Shown here: piece by piece, positions 46,148-54,312 of the stretch
Numbering within the stretch: position 1 is the first letter of the stretch
Layout: every line of letters begins with the position of its first letter
Source of the DNA: Polyangium sp. y55x31
GTDB taxonomy: Bacteria > Myxococcota_A > Polyangia > Polyangiales > Polyangiaceae
Reading direction: 5' to 3'
DNA: 64,000 nt
Assembly: GCF_029946505.1 (NCBI RefSeq)
Contig: NZ_JARZHG010000043.1
Coordinates: forward strand, 1 to 64,000
Made by a program: the position numbers and the translations under genes
The notes under the pieces: model-generated
Told to the model about the DNA's origin: nothing
Databases searched by the model: none
The model's input: the letters and a program-made list of their open reading frames with translations, nothing else

Positions 46148-47397
46148 CGCCGCGGAGCATACCCCTGGCTTCCGGCGCCGCGAAGCGCACGAGCGACCCC
46201 GTCCTGAAGCGTGCTGCACGTGACGAGGCCGCCGAAGTTCGCGTCGAGCGCGAGGAGCGTCTGCGCGACGGGTCCGCGGATGCCCGTCAGGAACACACGC
46301 GCGCCGAGGAGCGAAGCCGCGCGGGCGGCCCGCAGGATCCCGTGCGCCACGTGCGAGTCGACGTCGCTCACGCCCGTGATGTCGAGGATCGCCACGCGCG
46401 CGCCTCGCCGCGAGATGCCCTGGAGCATGGTGTCGAGCATCTGCTCGGCGCGTTGCTCGTTCAGGGCGCCCACGAGCGGCATCAAGATCACGCCCTCGGC
46501 GATCGGGAGCAGCGGCGTCGAGAGCGCGCGGATCGCCTCCGCCTGCGAGGCGATGATCTCCTCCTGGAGCCGCATCCGCGCTTCCTCCGCCTCGACGAGC
46601 GGGCCCTTGTCGCGCAGGAGCCAGAAGCGCGCGGGCTGCCGATCGTCGTGGCTCTGCGCGATGAACGAGAGGACGTCCGCCTTGAAGAGCTCGCCGTTCG
46701 CGCGGAACAGGTGAAGCTCACCGCGCACGCGTCCTTCGCGAAACGCCGTGGTCGCGAGGGCCGCGAGCACGTTTTTTTGCTCGTCGGGGACGAACGTTCC
46801 CATGAAGCGCCCCGGGATCCCTTCGCCGCCGAACGTCTCCTTGAAGGCCGCGTTCGCGTAGATGAGCATCGTCCCCTCGCCGCCCGCGAGCGCGACCGGG
46901 TCGGGCGAGGCATCGACGAAGTGACGGAACAACGTGGCGTCGGCCGCCTCGCGCGCCTCGGAGCCGTGGAAAAACGCGTCGACCTCCGTGAGCACCGCGG
47001 TGAACGCTTCCATGAGCCGGTGCACGCCGGCCCGGGCCTCCGGGACGCCCGCGACGACCGCGTCGATCGCGAACTCGAGGTAGTCCTGTCGGCACCCTTC
47101 GACGAGCTGGAGCACGAGGTGCACGCTGCCGCCGAGCGTGACCTGACTCTCGCACCAGGCCCGCGCGCGCCGCTCGAGGTCGGAGAAATCGGGGGCCGTG
47201 AGCGCGTAGGCATACGCGGCCACGTCCTCTTTGACCGGCTCGACGAGGAACTCGTCGGGGGCTTGTGCGAGCCAGGGCAGGATACGCCGCAGTCGCTCGA
47301 CCGCACGTACGACCAGGACGTCATGGCGCCCGAGCAGCGCCGCGCGAAACGCGGCGAGGGGATGTTCGTCTCGCGGGGAGCGAACCTCGGAGTTCAT
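46135..47397 (-). CDS. RsbR-like protein: N-terminal sensor, PAS and STAS domains
   Basis: 420 residues. An N-terminal helical domain (about 1-145) resembles the non-haem globin-like RsbR N-terminus. A PAS domain follows (about 155-275, TLFRHFVDASPDPVALAGGEGTMLIYANAAFKETFG), then a helical linker and a STAS domain (about 300-405) with ARVAILDITGVSDVDSHVAHGILRAARA and GIRGPVAQTL. In Bacillus RsbR, two Thr of the STAS domain are phosphorylated by RsbT; here the first matching position appears to be Ser (VDS) and the second Thr is kept. RsbS and RsbT partners are not nearby. It overlaps the maf start by 13 bp and shares its strand with the aminotransferase. Confidence 0.87.
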   Translation of the reverse strand: MNSEVRSPRDEHPLAAFRAALLGRHDVLVVRAVERLRRILPWLAQAPDEFLVEPVKEDVAAYAYALTAPDFSDLERRARAWCESQVTLGGSVHLVLQLVEGCRQDYLEFAIDAVVAGVPEARAGVHRLMEAFTAVLTEVDAFFHGSEAREAADATLFRHFVDASPDPVALAGGEGTMLIYANAAFKETFGGEGIPGRFMGTFVPDEQKNVLAALATTAFREGRVRGELHLFRANGELFKADVLSFIAQSHDDRQPARFWLLRDKGPLVEAEEARMRLQEEIIASQAEAIRALSTPLLPIAEGVILMPLVGALNEQRAEQMLDTMLQGISRRGARVAILDITGVSDVDSHVAHGILRAARAASLLGARVFLTGIRGPVAQTLLALDANFGGLVTCSTLQDGVARALRGAGSQGYAPRRWTG

Positions 47398-47456
47398 GGC
47401 GAAAGGACAAGCGAAAATCGTGCACGGGCCGACGCCGCGAGATCCAGGGCTCCGGG

Positions 47457-47490
47457 CGGCGCGCGTCTTGCGGATCTGCGACGCGCGCCG
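47457..47490 (-). terminator. Long GC hairpin after the MATE gene
   Basis: CGGCGCGCGTC (47457-47467) and GACGCGCGCCG (47480-47490) are perfect 11-bp arms around a 12-nt loop. It lies 29 bp after the MATE stop and about 60 bp before the RsbR-like start, both on the minus strand. No T-run follows, so it may be a pausing or Rho-type terminator, or an operator. Confidence 0.45.
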
Positions 47491-47519
47491 GCCACGTCCT
47501 TTCATCCGTGAACGACTCT

Positions 47520-48917
47520 TCAGACGGGCGGTAGCTCGGAACCGGCCAGATCGAGCCTGCGCCACACGCCGCTCCGGAAGCGCAAGAGCAGGATGACGGC
47601 CATGAGCGCGATGTACCCCGTGAGCCAAAAGACGACCCACCCGATGCCGCCGCCGAGCACCCGCACGGAGATGAACGAGCCCGGCACGAAGACGCACCAC
47701 GCCACGATCCCGCGGACCCAGGCCGTGAAGGCCGTGTCTCCCGCGGCGCGTAGCCCCTCGGCGAGTGTCATCACCGTCGCGTCGAACATCTGCCACGTGA
47801 TCGAGAGCGTGAGGATCCGAGCCGTGATGTCGAGGAAGGCCTCGCGCTCGGCCCCGGGCGGCGCGAAGGGGAGCATGCAGTACCGCGCGAACGCGAGGTA
47901 GACGAGGCCCACGAAGCCCATCCAGCCGCACGCCACGAGGGCCGTGAGCTTCACCGTCTTCGGCACTTGATCGAGCTGCTTCGCGCCGATCGCTTGCCCC
48001 GCCAGGATCGCCCCCGCGCTCGTCAGGCCGAACGCGGGCATGGCCGCGACCTGATTCACCTCCATCGAGGCCATGAACCCGGCGAGCGTGGTCGTGCCGA
48101 GTCCCTTGATCACGATGTTGATGAACAAGGAGAACGCGCCGAACTCGACGAACCAGTTGAGCCCCGAGGGGATGCCGAATCGGAGCATGCGGCCGAGCTC
48201 GGAGAGGCGGAGCTGCGCCTTTCCTCGGCGGGCGCTCGGGTGCTCGCCGTAGCCGGCGAGGAAACACCCGAGGAGCACGAGGAAAGCGGTCAACGTGGCG
48301 AGCGCGCTCCCGAGCGCCGAGCCGACCACGCCGAGCGCGGGCGCGCCGAGGTGCCCCGAGATGAACACCCAGTTCAGCGCGACGTTGAGCACCATGCAGA
48401 GGACCTGCGTGGCCATGGGCAGGCGCGGGTTGCCGAGCCCGCCGTAATAGTTGCCGAGCGCCTCGAGCCCGATCGCCGCGCCGCCCGTGCAGAGGCGGAC
48501 GGTGAGCCATTGCTGCATGAGCGTCGCGACGGCGGGCTCGTAGCCGATCGCCTCGACGGCGCGCGGCATGACGAGGGCGCCCCCGAAGTAGAGGACCTGC
48601 GCCATCGCAGCCACGGCGAGGCCATAAAAGCCGTACCGGCGGGCCCCAGCGTGATCGCCGCGGCCGTAGAGCTGCGAGGCGAAGCTCGACACGATGAAGA
48701 CCACCCCCATCGGCAGGATGAAGAAGGCCATCAAGTTGAGCCCGCCCGTGGTCGTGGCGGCGAGGCTCTCCTGGCCGAGGTGCGAGACCATCGCCGCGTC
48801 GGACACGCTGACCACGACCTGCGCCGAGCGCGAGATGATGATCGGCCACGCGAGATTGAGGAGCCTCTGCAGCGAGGGACCGTGCGCGGCGTGCTCGATG
48901 TGCGCGGCGTCCAGCAT
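47520..48917 (-). CDS. MATE-family multidrug/toxin efflux transporter
   Basis: 465 residues with about 12 TM segments. Family features are seen in the repeated halves: AWPIIISRSAQVVVSVSDAAMVSHLGQESLAA in the first and FGIPSGLNWFVEFGAFSLFINIVIKGLGTTTLAG in the second, with the asymmetric Gly/Pro pattern of the MATE fold. It exports organic cations or metabolites with H+ or Na+. ATG 48917 is divergent from the ATP-grasp gene (81 bp between starts). A product made by that enzyme might be exported by this pump, but this is inference. GC hairpin after the stop. Confidence 0.93.
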   Translation of the reverse strand: MLDAAHIEHAAHGPSLQRLLNLAWPIIISRSAQVVVSVSDAAMVSHLGQESLAATTTGGLNLMAFFILPMGVVFIVSSFASQLYGRGDHAGARRYGFYGLAVAAMAQVLYFGGALVMPRAVEAIGYEPAVATLMQQWLTVRLCTGGAAIGLEALGNYYGGLGNPRLPMATQVLCMVLNVALNWVFISGHLGAPALGVVGSALGSALATLTAFLVLLGCFLAGYGEHPSARRGKAQLRLSELGRMLRFGIPSGLNWFVEFGAFSLFINIVIKGLGTTTLAGFMASMEVNQVAAMPAFGLTSAGAILAGQAIGAKQLDQVPKTVKLTALVACGWMGFVGLVYLAFARYCMLPFAPPGAEREAFLDITARILTLSITWQMFDATVMTLAEGLRAAGDTAFTAWVRGIVAWCVFVPGSFISVRVLGGGIGWVVFWLTGYIALMAVILLLRFRSGVWRRLDLAGSELPPV

Positions 48918-48998
48918 GGGGGGTCCGAGGTTGACATTGGAACGGACCGCGCGCCCGCGCCGCTCGCTTCGCGCGCGAATTTCGGGCAAGAAAGCGAC

Positions 48999-49895
48999 AT
49001 GCAGAAAGCCCGCCTGGCCATCGCGACGTGCGCCCGTCTGCCCGCGCTCGACGTCGACGACGTGCTCTTCCGCGAGGCCCTCGACGCGCGAGGGATCGCA
49101 CATCGTTGTCTCGTCTGGGACGATCCGGGAGCGCCCTGGAACGAAGCTGATCTCGCGCTGATCCGTACGCCTTGGGACTACTGGGACGGCCCGGGTCGCA
49201 GGGAGGCGTTCGTCGCGTGGGCCGAGCGGACGGCCGCGCGCGTGCCGCTCTGGAACGGCGCCGACGTCATCCGCGCGAACACGCACAAGTCCTACCTGCG
49301 CTCGCTCGAAGCGGCGGGCGTGTCCGTGATCCCGACGATCTGGCTCGCGCCGGGCGAACGCGCCGAGGGGCTCGCGCGGCGCATCGAGGCGCGGGGTTTT
49401 TCCGAGGTCGTGATCAAGCCGGCGGTCTCGGCGGGCTCGGTGGGCGCGATGCGCATCGACGCGCGGACGAACCCCGACGAGGCGGAGGCACACGCCGCGT
49501 CGCTCGTGACGTCGGGCGAGGTGATGGTGCAGCCGTACCTGCGCTCGATCGAATCGGAGGGCGAGCTCTCCATCGTGTTCTTCGGCGGCGAGCCGAGCCA
49601 CGCGGTGCGGAAGGTGCCGCGCGCGGGGGATTTTCGTTCGCAGCCGGAGTTTCAGAGCCACGTCACGGCAGCGCCGATCGATGCGGAGGCGCTCGACGTG
49701 GCCCGCGCCGCGTTCGCGGCCGTGGGCAAGCCGTTGCTCTACGCCCGGGTCGATCTCGTGCGAGGTGAAGGCGGCGCGCTCCAGCTCATCGAGCTCGAGC
49801 TCACCGAGCCGAGCCTGTATTTCCGCTGGAGCGAGGGATCCGCGGAGCGGTTCGTCGACGTGATCGTCTCGCAGCTCGAAACGCTTCGCGTGTAA
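48999..49895 (+). CDS. ATP-grasp ligase, DcsG-like
   Basis: 298 residues. An N-terminal part with IRTPWDYWDGP and a short PLWNGADVIRANTHKSYL leads to an ATP-grasp domain: VVIKPAVSAGSVGAMRI, VMVQPYLRSIESEGELSIVFFGGEPSHAVRKVP, and ARVDLVRGEGGALQLIELELTEPSLYF with the metal ligands E..E/N. The motif IRTPWDY is typical of the DcsG (O-ureido-D-serine cyclo-ligase, D-cycloserine pathway) subgroup, and of related uncharacterised ligases. Such enzymes join a carboxylate to an amine with ATP. Divergent from a MATE exporter. Substrate unknown. Confidence 0.87.
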   Translation: MQKARLAIATCARLPALDVDDVLFREALDARGIAHRCLVWDDPGAPWNEADLALIRTPWDYWDGPGRREAFVAWAERTAARVPLWNGADVIRANTHKSYLRSLEAAGVSVIPTIWLAPGERAEGLARRIEARGFSEVVIKPAVSAGSVGAMRIDARTNPDEAEAHAASLVTSGEVMVQPYLRSIESEGELSIVFFGGEPSHAVRKVPRAGDFRSQPEFQSHVTAAPIDAEALDVARAAFAAVGKPLLYARVDLVRGEGGALQLIELELTEPSLYFRWSEGSAERFVDVIVSQLETLRV

Positions 49896-49966
49896 CGCGA
49901 GCCTCTTCCCACCCCGCGCCACGCGCGTATCCTGCACGGAGCATCAAGAGCGCGGAGGATCGTCCC

Positions 49967-50515
49967 GTGCGTTCACCTCGCCGAAGAGCCCAGCGAACCA
50001 CGCTCGTCGTCGCGGTCTCCACCGCGCTCGTGTTCTCGTTCTCGCCGTCGACGCTGCGCGCGGATCCGCAACCCCCTGCACCCGCGGACGAACCGAAGGC
50101 GCGCGCCGCAGATACCGCGCCGTCCGACGCGACCACGGGTGTGCTCACGGTGCGCGCGTCGGCGGCGGCAGCCGAGGTGCTCGTCGACGGCAAGCTGATG
50201 GGCGTCGCGCCCCTCGAGCTCGACGTGCCCACGGGTACGCATCGGATCACCGTGCGCCACCCGGATTTTCGTGTGTATGAGACCTCGGCCGTGGTCTCGG
50301 CCGACGGCTCCACGGCGGTGACGGCGACGCTCGCGCAGAGGTCGGTCGTGACGCGCTGGTGGTTCTGGGCGGGGGTCGGCACGGTCGTCGCGGTGGGCGC
50401 CGCGGTCACGATCGCGGCGTTCACGGAGCGCGCGCCGCATGCGGGCACGATCGCGCCCGGTCAGCTCACGACCGAGGCGATCGGCGGCGGGGGCGCGACG
50501 TTGTTCCGGTTCTGA
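49967..50515 (+). CDS. PEGA-domain membrane protein
   Basis: 182 residues. A basic N-terminus with a hydrophobic stretch (about 11-30) acts as a signal, followed by a disordered acidic linker and a PEGA domain (about 60-125, LTVRASAAAAEVLVDGKLMGVAPLELDVPTGTHRITVRHPDF), then a Trp-rich TM helix (about 130-150, WWFWAGVGTVVAVGAAVTIAAF). It ends GGGGATLFRF. The start is GTG 49967 with GGAGG 8 nt upstream. It resembles the second gene of the kinase triads, but no kinase is beside it; the next gene is a lipoprotein with beta-propeller-like repeats (79 bp later). Confidence 0.85.
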   Translation: MRSPRRRAQRTTLVVAVSTALVFSFSPSTLRADPQPPAPADEPKARAADTAPSDATTGVLTVRASAAAAEVLVDGKLMGVAPLELDVPTGTHRITVRHPDFRVYETSAVVSADGSTAVTATLAQRSVVTRWWFWAGVGTVVAVGAAVTIAAFTERAPHAGTIAPGQLTTEAIGGGGATLFRF

Positions 50516-50594
50516 TCGTCTCGCGCGAATTCGTTCGACGAGCGCGCGCGCGGCGGCGCCATCCCCATCACGATCTGGGTTATCGTGAACGCCC

Positions 50595-52412
50595 ATGGTC
50601 AAGCAATCGCGGCTCCTCTGCGCGGGGCTTTTCGCCCTGCTGTTCGCGGCTCCTCTCGGTTGCCTCGATCCAACCGAGGTGTTCGTGGAAATCTCGACGA
50701 ATAGCTCCTGTGGTGACCTCGACAGCACGGGCATCACCGCGGGGCTCCTCGGCGAGATCGAGACCCGTCCGTACGGCACGACCACATCGCTTTGCGAAAA
50801 CAACGGCGAGGTCGGATCCATCGTGCTCCTGCCGCCGGAGGGCGAGCGGAAGGCGCCTTTTGCTTTCAAGGTCGTCGGCAGCCTCGGCGCGCCGGTCGAG
50901 AGGGCCTGCGTCGCGCCCACCTACGGGCCGGGCTGCATCGTGGCGCGCCGGTCGATGAGATTCGTGCCCCACAATTCGTTTCGGGTCCCCGTGCGATTGA
51001 GCCAGGCGTGCGCGGGCGTGCTTTGCCCGGAGGACGAGACCTGCGTCGACGGTACGTGCCAGAGCGCGGCGGTCGATGCCATGGACTGCGAACACGACGC
51101 CGAATGCGGCCCCAGAGCGGGCATTACGCCCGCCTGGCAAAAGAGGCTCGGCGGCCCCGGCGCGCAGAGGGCGCGCCACCTCGCCCAGGGCGACGATGGC
51201 ACGCTCGTCCTCACGGGGGATTTCGACGGCACGATCAACCTCGGCGGCAAGGACCTCACGTCCCGCGGCGGACACGACGTTTTCATCGCCTCCTACGCCC
51301 AGGGCGGCCACCACCGCTGGTCGGCCTCGTTCGGCGGGTCGCTCGACGAAGACGTGACCCGCGCCGCCATCGATGGAAAGGGCGCGATGTACGTCCTCGC
51401 CCAGTTCCAGCAGACCGTCGATTTCGGCCGCGGCCCGCTCGTCCATGCCGGTGGGCGGGACGTCGCCATGTTGAAGCTCACGAGCTGGGGCGAGGTGGAA
51501 TGGTCTCTCCGATTCGGCGGCCCGCTCACGGATGTTCCGGGCGCGATTGCCGTGGGCGCGGACGGGATGATCTACGTGGTCGGTGAATTCAACGAAACCG
51601 CATCGATCGGGAGCAAGACGCTCACGGCCGCGGGCGCGTCCGATCTCTTTTTGCTGAGCCTCACGCCGTCCGGATCGGTCCGCTGGGCGAAATCGATCGG
51701 CGGGCCTGGCAAAGACGGCGGCACGGGCGTCGGCGTGGATGCGGCCGGAAACGTGTACGTGGCCGGGTATTTCGCGGGCACGGTGGATTTCGATCCAGCC
51801 ATGCCGGGGATGATCCTCGAAGCCACGGGCTCGGACGCATTCGTGATGAGCTTCGACCCGGAGGGCCACGTACGCTGGATGAAGCCCATCAGCGGGACCG
51901 GCGACGATCGCGTGAACGATCTCGCGGTGCGCCGCGGTCGCGTGGTGTTCGGCGGCCGGATCACGGTGAACACCAAGATTGACGGTCGGGTGTTCGATGC
52001 TGCGGAAAAACAGGGGATCGTCGGGGCCTTCGACACGGGCGGCAAGCTCGTATGGGCCAACCTCTTCGGCGGGATGAACGACGGGGAGGCGGAGGCGGTG
52101 GCGATCGGTTCGAATGATTCCGTCGTGGTGGGCGGGGAGATCGGCTCCGATTCGGTGTTCGGCGCGCGTGCGCCCGGCAATACGGAAGGAACGCTCCATC
52201 CGTTCGTCACGATCGTCGAGCGCGACGGCAAACCCCGCTGGGCGAAGGTCTTTCCGAGTGATGACGTCGGTATCGCGACGGGCGTCGCGGCCCCCGCGCA
52301 CGGCTTCGCGCTCGTCGCGGGCTGGTTCAAGGGCGAGCTCGACGTCGGCACGGAAACGCTGACATCCGAGGGGGCCGAGGAGGGCTTCCTCTTGCGTGTC
52401 GCCCCGCAATGA
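50595..52412 (+). CDS. Lipoprotein with SBBP-type beta-propeller repeats
   Basis: 605 residues. The signal MVKQSRLLCAGLFALLFAAPLGC has an LGC lipobox. After a Cys-containing domain (to about 185, with CAGVLCPEDETCVDGTC) seven or so blade repeats run to the end, each with an ATDAxGNVYVAG-like strand: DGTLVLTGDFDGTINLG, KGAMYVLAQFQQTVDFG, DGMIYVVGEFNETASIG, AAGNVYVAGYFAGTVDF. These are SBBP (seven-bladed beta-propeller) repeats, common in surface-exposed binding proteins. Possible partner of the PEGA protein upstream. ATG 50595. Its stop overlaps an ATG of the next frame, but the next gene is taken to begin at 52463. Confidence 0.86.
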   Translation: MVKQSRLLCAGLFALLFAAPLGCLDPTEVFVEISTNSSCGDLDSTGITAGLLGEIETRPYGTTTSLCENNGEVGSIVLLPPEGERKAPFAFKVVGSLGAPVERACVAPTYGPGCIVARRSMRFVPHNSFRVPVRLSQACAGVLCPEDETCVDGTCQSAAVDAMDCEHDAECGPRAGITPAWQKRLGGPGAQRARHLAQGDDGTLVLTGDFDGTINLGGKDLTSRGGHDVFIASYAQGGHHRWSASFGGSLDEDVTRAAIDGKGAMYVLAQFQQTVDFGRGPLVHAGGRDVAMLKLTSWGEVEWSLRFGGPLTDVPGAIAVGADGMIYVVGEFNETASIGSKTLTAAGASDLFLLSLTPSGSVRWAKSIGGPGKDGGTGVGVDAAGNVYVAGYFAGTVDFDPAMPGMILEATGSDAFVMSFDPEGHVRWMKPISGTGDDRVNDLAVRRGRVVFGGRITVNTKIDGRVFDAAEKQGIVGAFDTGGKLVWANLFGGMNDGEAEAVAIGSNDSVVVGGEIGSDSVFGARAPGNTEGTLHPFVTIVERDGKPRWAKVFPSDDVGIATGVAAPAHGFALVAGWFKGELDVGTETLTSEGAEEGFLLRVAPQ

Positions 52413-52462
52413 TCCGATGCTGGCAACGAAGCCGGGCCGAAGTGCCGCGCGTAGGACGATCC

Positions 52463-54037
52463 ATGCGACATCTGCAACCTCGTGTTTTCAGCCTCGTTGC
52501 CTGCACCACGATCCTCCACCTCGCCGCGAGCGCGCACGCCGCCGAGTTCTACGTCGATCCCGCGAACGGCTCGGCGAGCGGCGACGGCAGCGCAGCCAAA
52601 CCCTGGCAATCGCTCGAGCAGCTCATCACCGACGGCGCCTTTGGCACCACCATCAAGGCCGGAGACACCGTCTGGCTCCGATCGGGCTACCACGGCGCCC
52701 CCGTCTTCAAGGGCGGCGACTACACGCCGGCCATCACGATCGCCGCCGCGCCCGGCGAAAAGCCGACCGCGGGCTCCGTCGCCTTCAAGGGCGCCAAGGG
52801 CTGGACCTTGCGCGGCCTCTCGATAAGCCCCTCGCACGCCCCCACGCCCACCGTGGGGGACATCGTCCTCATCGACCCTTCGAGCGCGCGTGTCACGGTC
52901 GAGGACAACGAGATCTTCAGCGTGACCGACAGCTCGGCGTGGGGCGCGGACGAATGGATCAACGCGGCCAGCAGCGGCATCTTCGTGCGCGGCGCCGAAT
53001 GCGTCGCCCGCAACAACAGCCTCACGAACGTCCGGTTCGGCATCAGCGTCGACGGCAAAGGGGCGCTCGTCGAAAAGAACCGCATCGTCAATTTCTCCGC
53101 CGACGGCCTGCGCGGCCTCGGCGACGACGGCGTCTTCCAGTACAACCTGATCAAGAACGTATACGTCAGCCAGGACGACGGCGACAGCAACCACGATGAC
53201 GGGTTCCAGAGCTGGTCCGTCGGCGCGGGCGGCGTCGGCACGGGCGCCGTCAAGAACGTCGTGCTCCGCGGTAACGTCTTCATCAATCGCGAAGATCCGA
53301 ATCAGAAGCTGACCAATTCGATGCAGGGGATCGGCTGCTTCGATGGATTCTTCGAAGGCTGGGTCGTGGAAAACAACGTGGTGGTCACCGACCACTGGCA
53401 CGGCATCAGCTTCTACGGAATGCGCAATTCGCGCATCGTGAACAATACGGTGATCGACGTGAACGACGTCACCCCCGGGCCGCCGTGGATCAAGGTCACG
53501 GCCCACAAGGACGGCACGGCGAGCCAGGATGTCGTCGTGCGCAACAACCTGGCCACGGACCTCCAGCTCGAGGGCACCAATGTGACCGACGATCACAACA
53601 CCAAGCTGGAGCTCGCGGATCTGGCGACATTTTTCGTCGCACCCGCGAGTTTCGATCTCCACCTCTTGCCTGGCTCACCCGCGGTGGATACCGGGAGCCC
53701 AGAGATGGCGCCCGCGCTCGATATCGAGGGGATCCCGCGGCCGCAGGGAGCAGGCGTCGATCTCGGCGCCTACGAATGGCACGAGCCAGGCGTCGGCCCT
53801 GTCGACGGCGGGATCGGCGGCAATGGAGGAGCGGGCGGCGTGGATCCGGACGGGGCGGCGACGGGCACCGGCGGCGCGGGCGGGGCGGGCGGCGATGGGA
53901 CGCCGGGCGCGAATGGGGGATGCGGGTGCGTGGTGGAGGATCGCAGCTCTCCGCACGCGGTATGGGGGCTCGTCGGGCTCGTCGTGGGTTCGGTTTTGCG
54001 TAGGCGCGGGCGCGGGAAAGGCCGCACCGGATCATAA
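52463..54037 (+). CDS. Right-handed beta-helix surface protein with MYXO-CTERM-like tail
   Basis: 524 residues. A signal peptide (about 1-27, LVACTTILHLAASAHAA) is followed by a right-handed parallel beta-helix (about 30-420) with repeated strands such as VTVEDNEIFSVTDSSAW, VARNNSLTNVRFGISVD, NVVLRGNVFIN, WVVENNVVVTDHWHGISFYG and RIVNNTVIDVNDV, as in pectate lyase/right-handed-helix glycan-binding proteins. A GGAGG-rich linker and a C-terminal GGCGCVVED - hydrophobic helix - RRRGRGKGR tail follow; the paired Cys before the helix is the MYXO-CTERM pattern, implying processing and surface anchoring. An in-frame ATG at 52409, overlapping the previous stop (ATGA), is an alternative but would lengthen the N-terminus before the signal. 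Confidence 0.85.
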   Translation: MRHLQPRVFSLVACTTILHLAASAHAAEFYVDPANGSASGDGSAAKPWQSLEQLITDGAFGTTIKAGDTVWLRSGYHGAPVFKGGDYTPAITIAAAPGEKPTAGSVAFKGAKGWTLRGLSISPSHAPTPTVGDIVLIDPSSARVTVEDNEIFSVTDSSAWGADEWINAASSGIFVRGAECVARNNSLTNVRFGISVDGKGALVEKNRIVNFSADGLRGLGDDGVFQYNLIKNVYVSQDDGDSNHDDGFQSWSVGAGGVGTGAVKNVVLRGNVFINREDPNQKLTNSMQGIGCFDGFFEGWVVENNVVVTDHWHGISFYGMRNSRIVNNTVIDVNDVTPGPPWIKVTAHKDGTASQDVVVRNNLATDLQLEGTNVTDDHNTKLELADLATFFVAPASFDLHLLPGSPAVDTGSPEMAPALDIEGIPRPQGAGVDLGAYEWHEPGVGPVDGGIGGNGGAGGVDPDGAATGTGGAGGAGGDGTPGANGGCGCVVEDRSSPHAVWGLVGLVVGSVLRRRGRGKGRTGS

Positions 54038-54312
54038 CGACGGACGACCGGGTGGCAGAAGGGGAGGTGCGCGAGATCCGCGTCGACGACGGCTGAGCCA
54101 GCCATCGCCGCGCCCTCAGCGTTGGTCGGCGGTGCTGCCTCCGCAGCGGAAGCCAACGGCGGAGCCGAAGGTGAACGGTCCGCCGCCGGCGACGACCGTG
54201 CCGGATCGGAAATCTCTTCATCGATCGTCAAGAAGCGAAAAACCGCGAGAGCGGGCGCGGCAGCGTTCGTCCTTGCACGACATGTGCTACCTGTGTCGAG
54301 GCGGAGGGGTTC

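Noticed and set aside
48931-48953. A TTGACA at 48931-48936 as the -35 of the ATP-grasp promoter.
   Set aside because: No -10-like TATAAT follows at 16-18 bp, and single 6-mers are weak evidence in this genome.
52409-52462. The ATG at 52409 (ATGA overlap with the previous stop) as the start of the beta-helix protein.
   Set aside because: It would add 18 polar, Arg-rich residues before a normal signal peptide that starts at 52463; kept only as an alternative.
54038-54312. The 275-bp gap before the GAF kinase gene as coding or regulatory RNA.
   Set aside because: Short open frames here are low-complexity and lack starts with ribosome sites; no convincing structure found.
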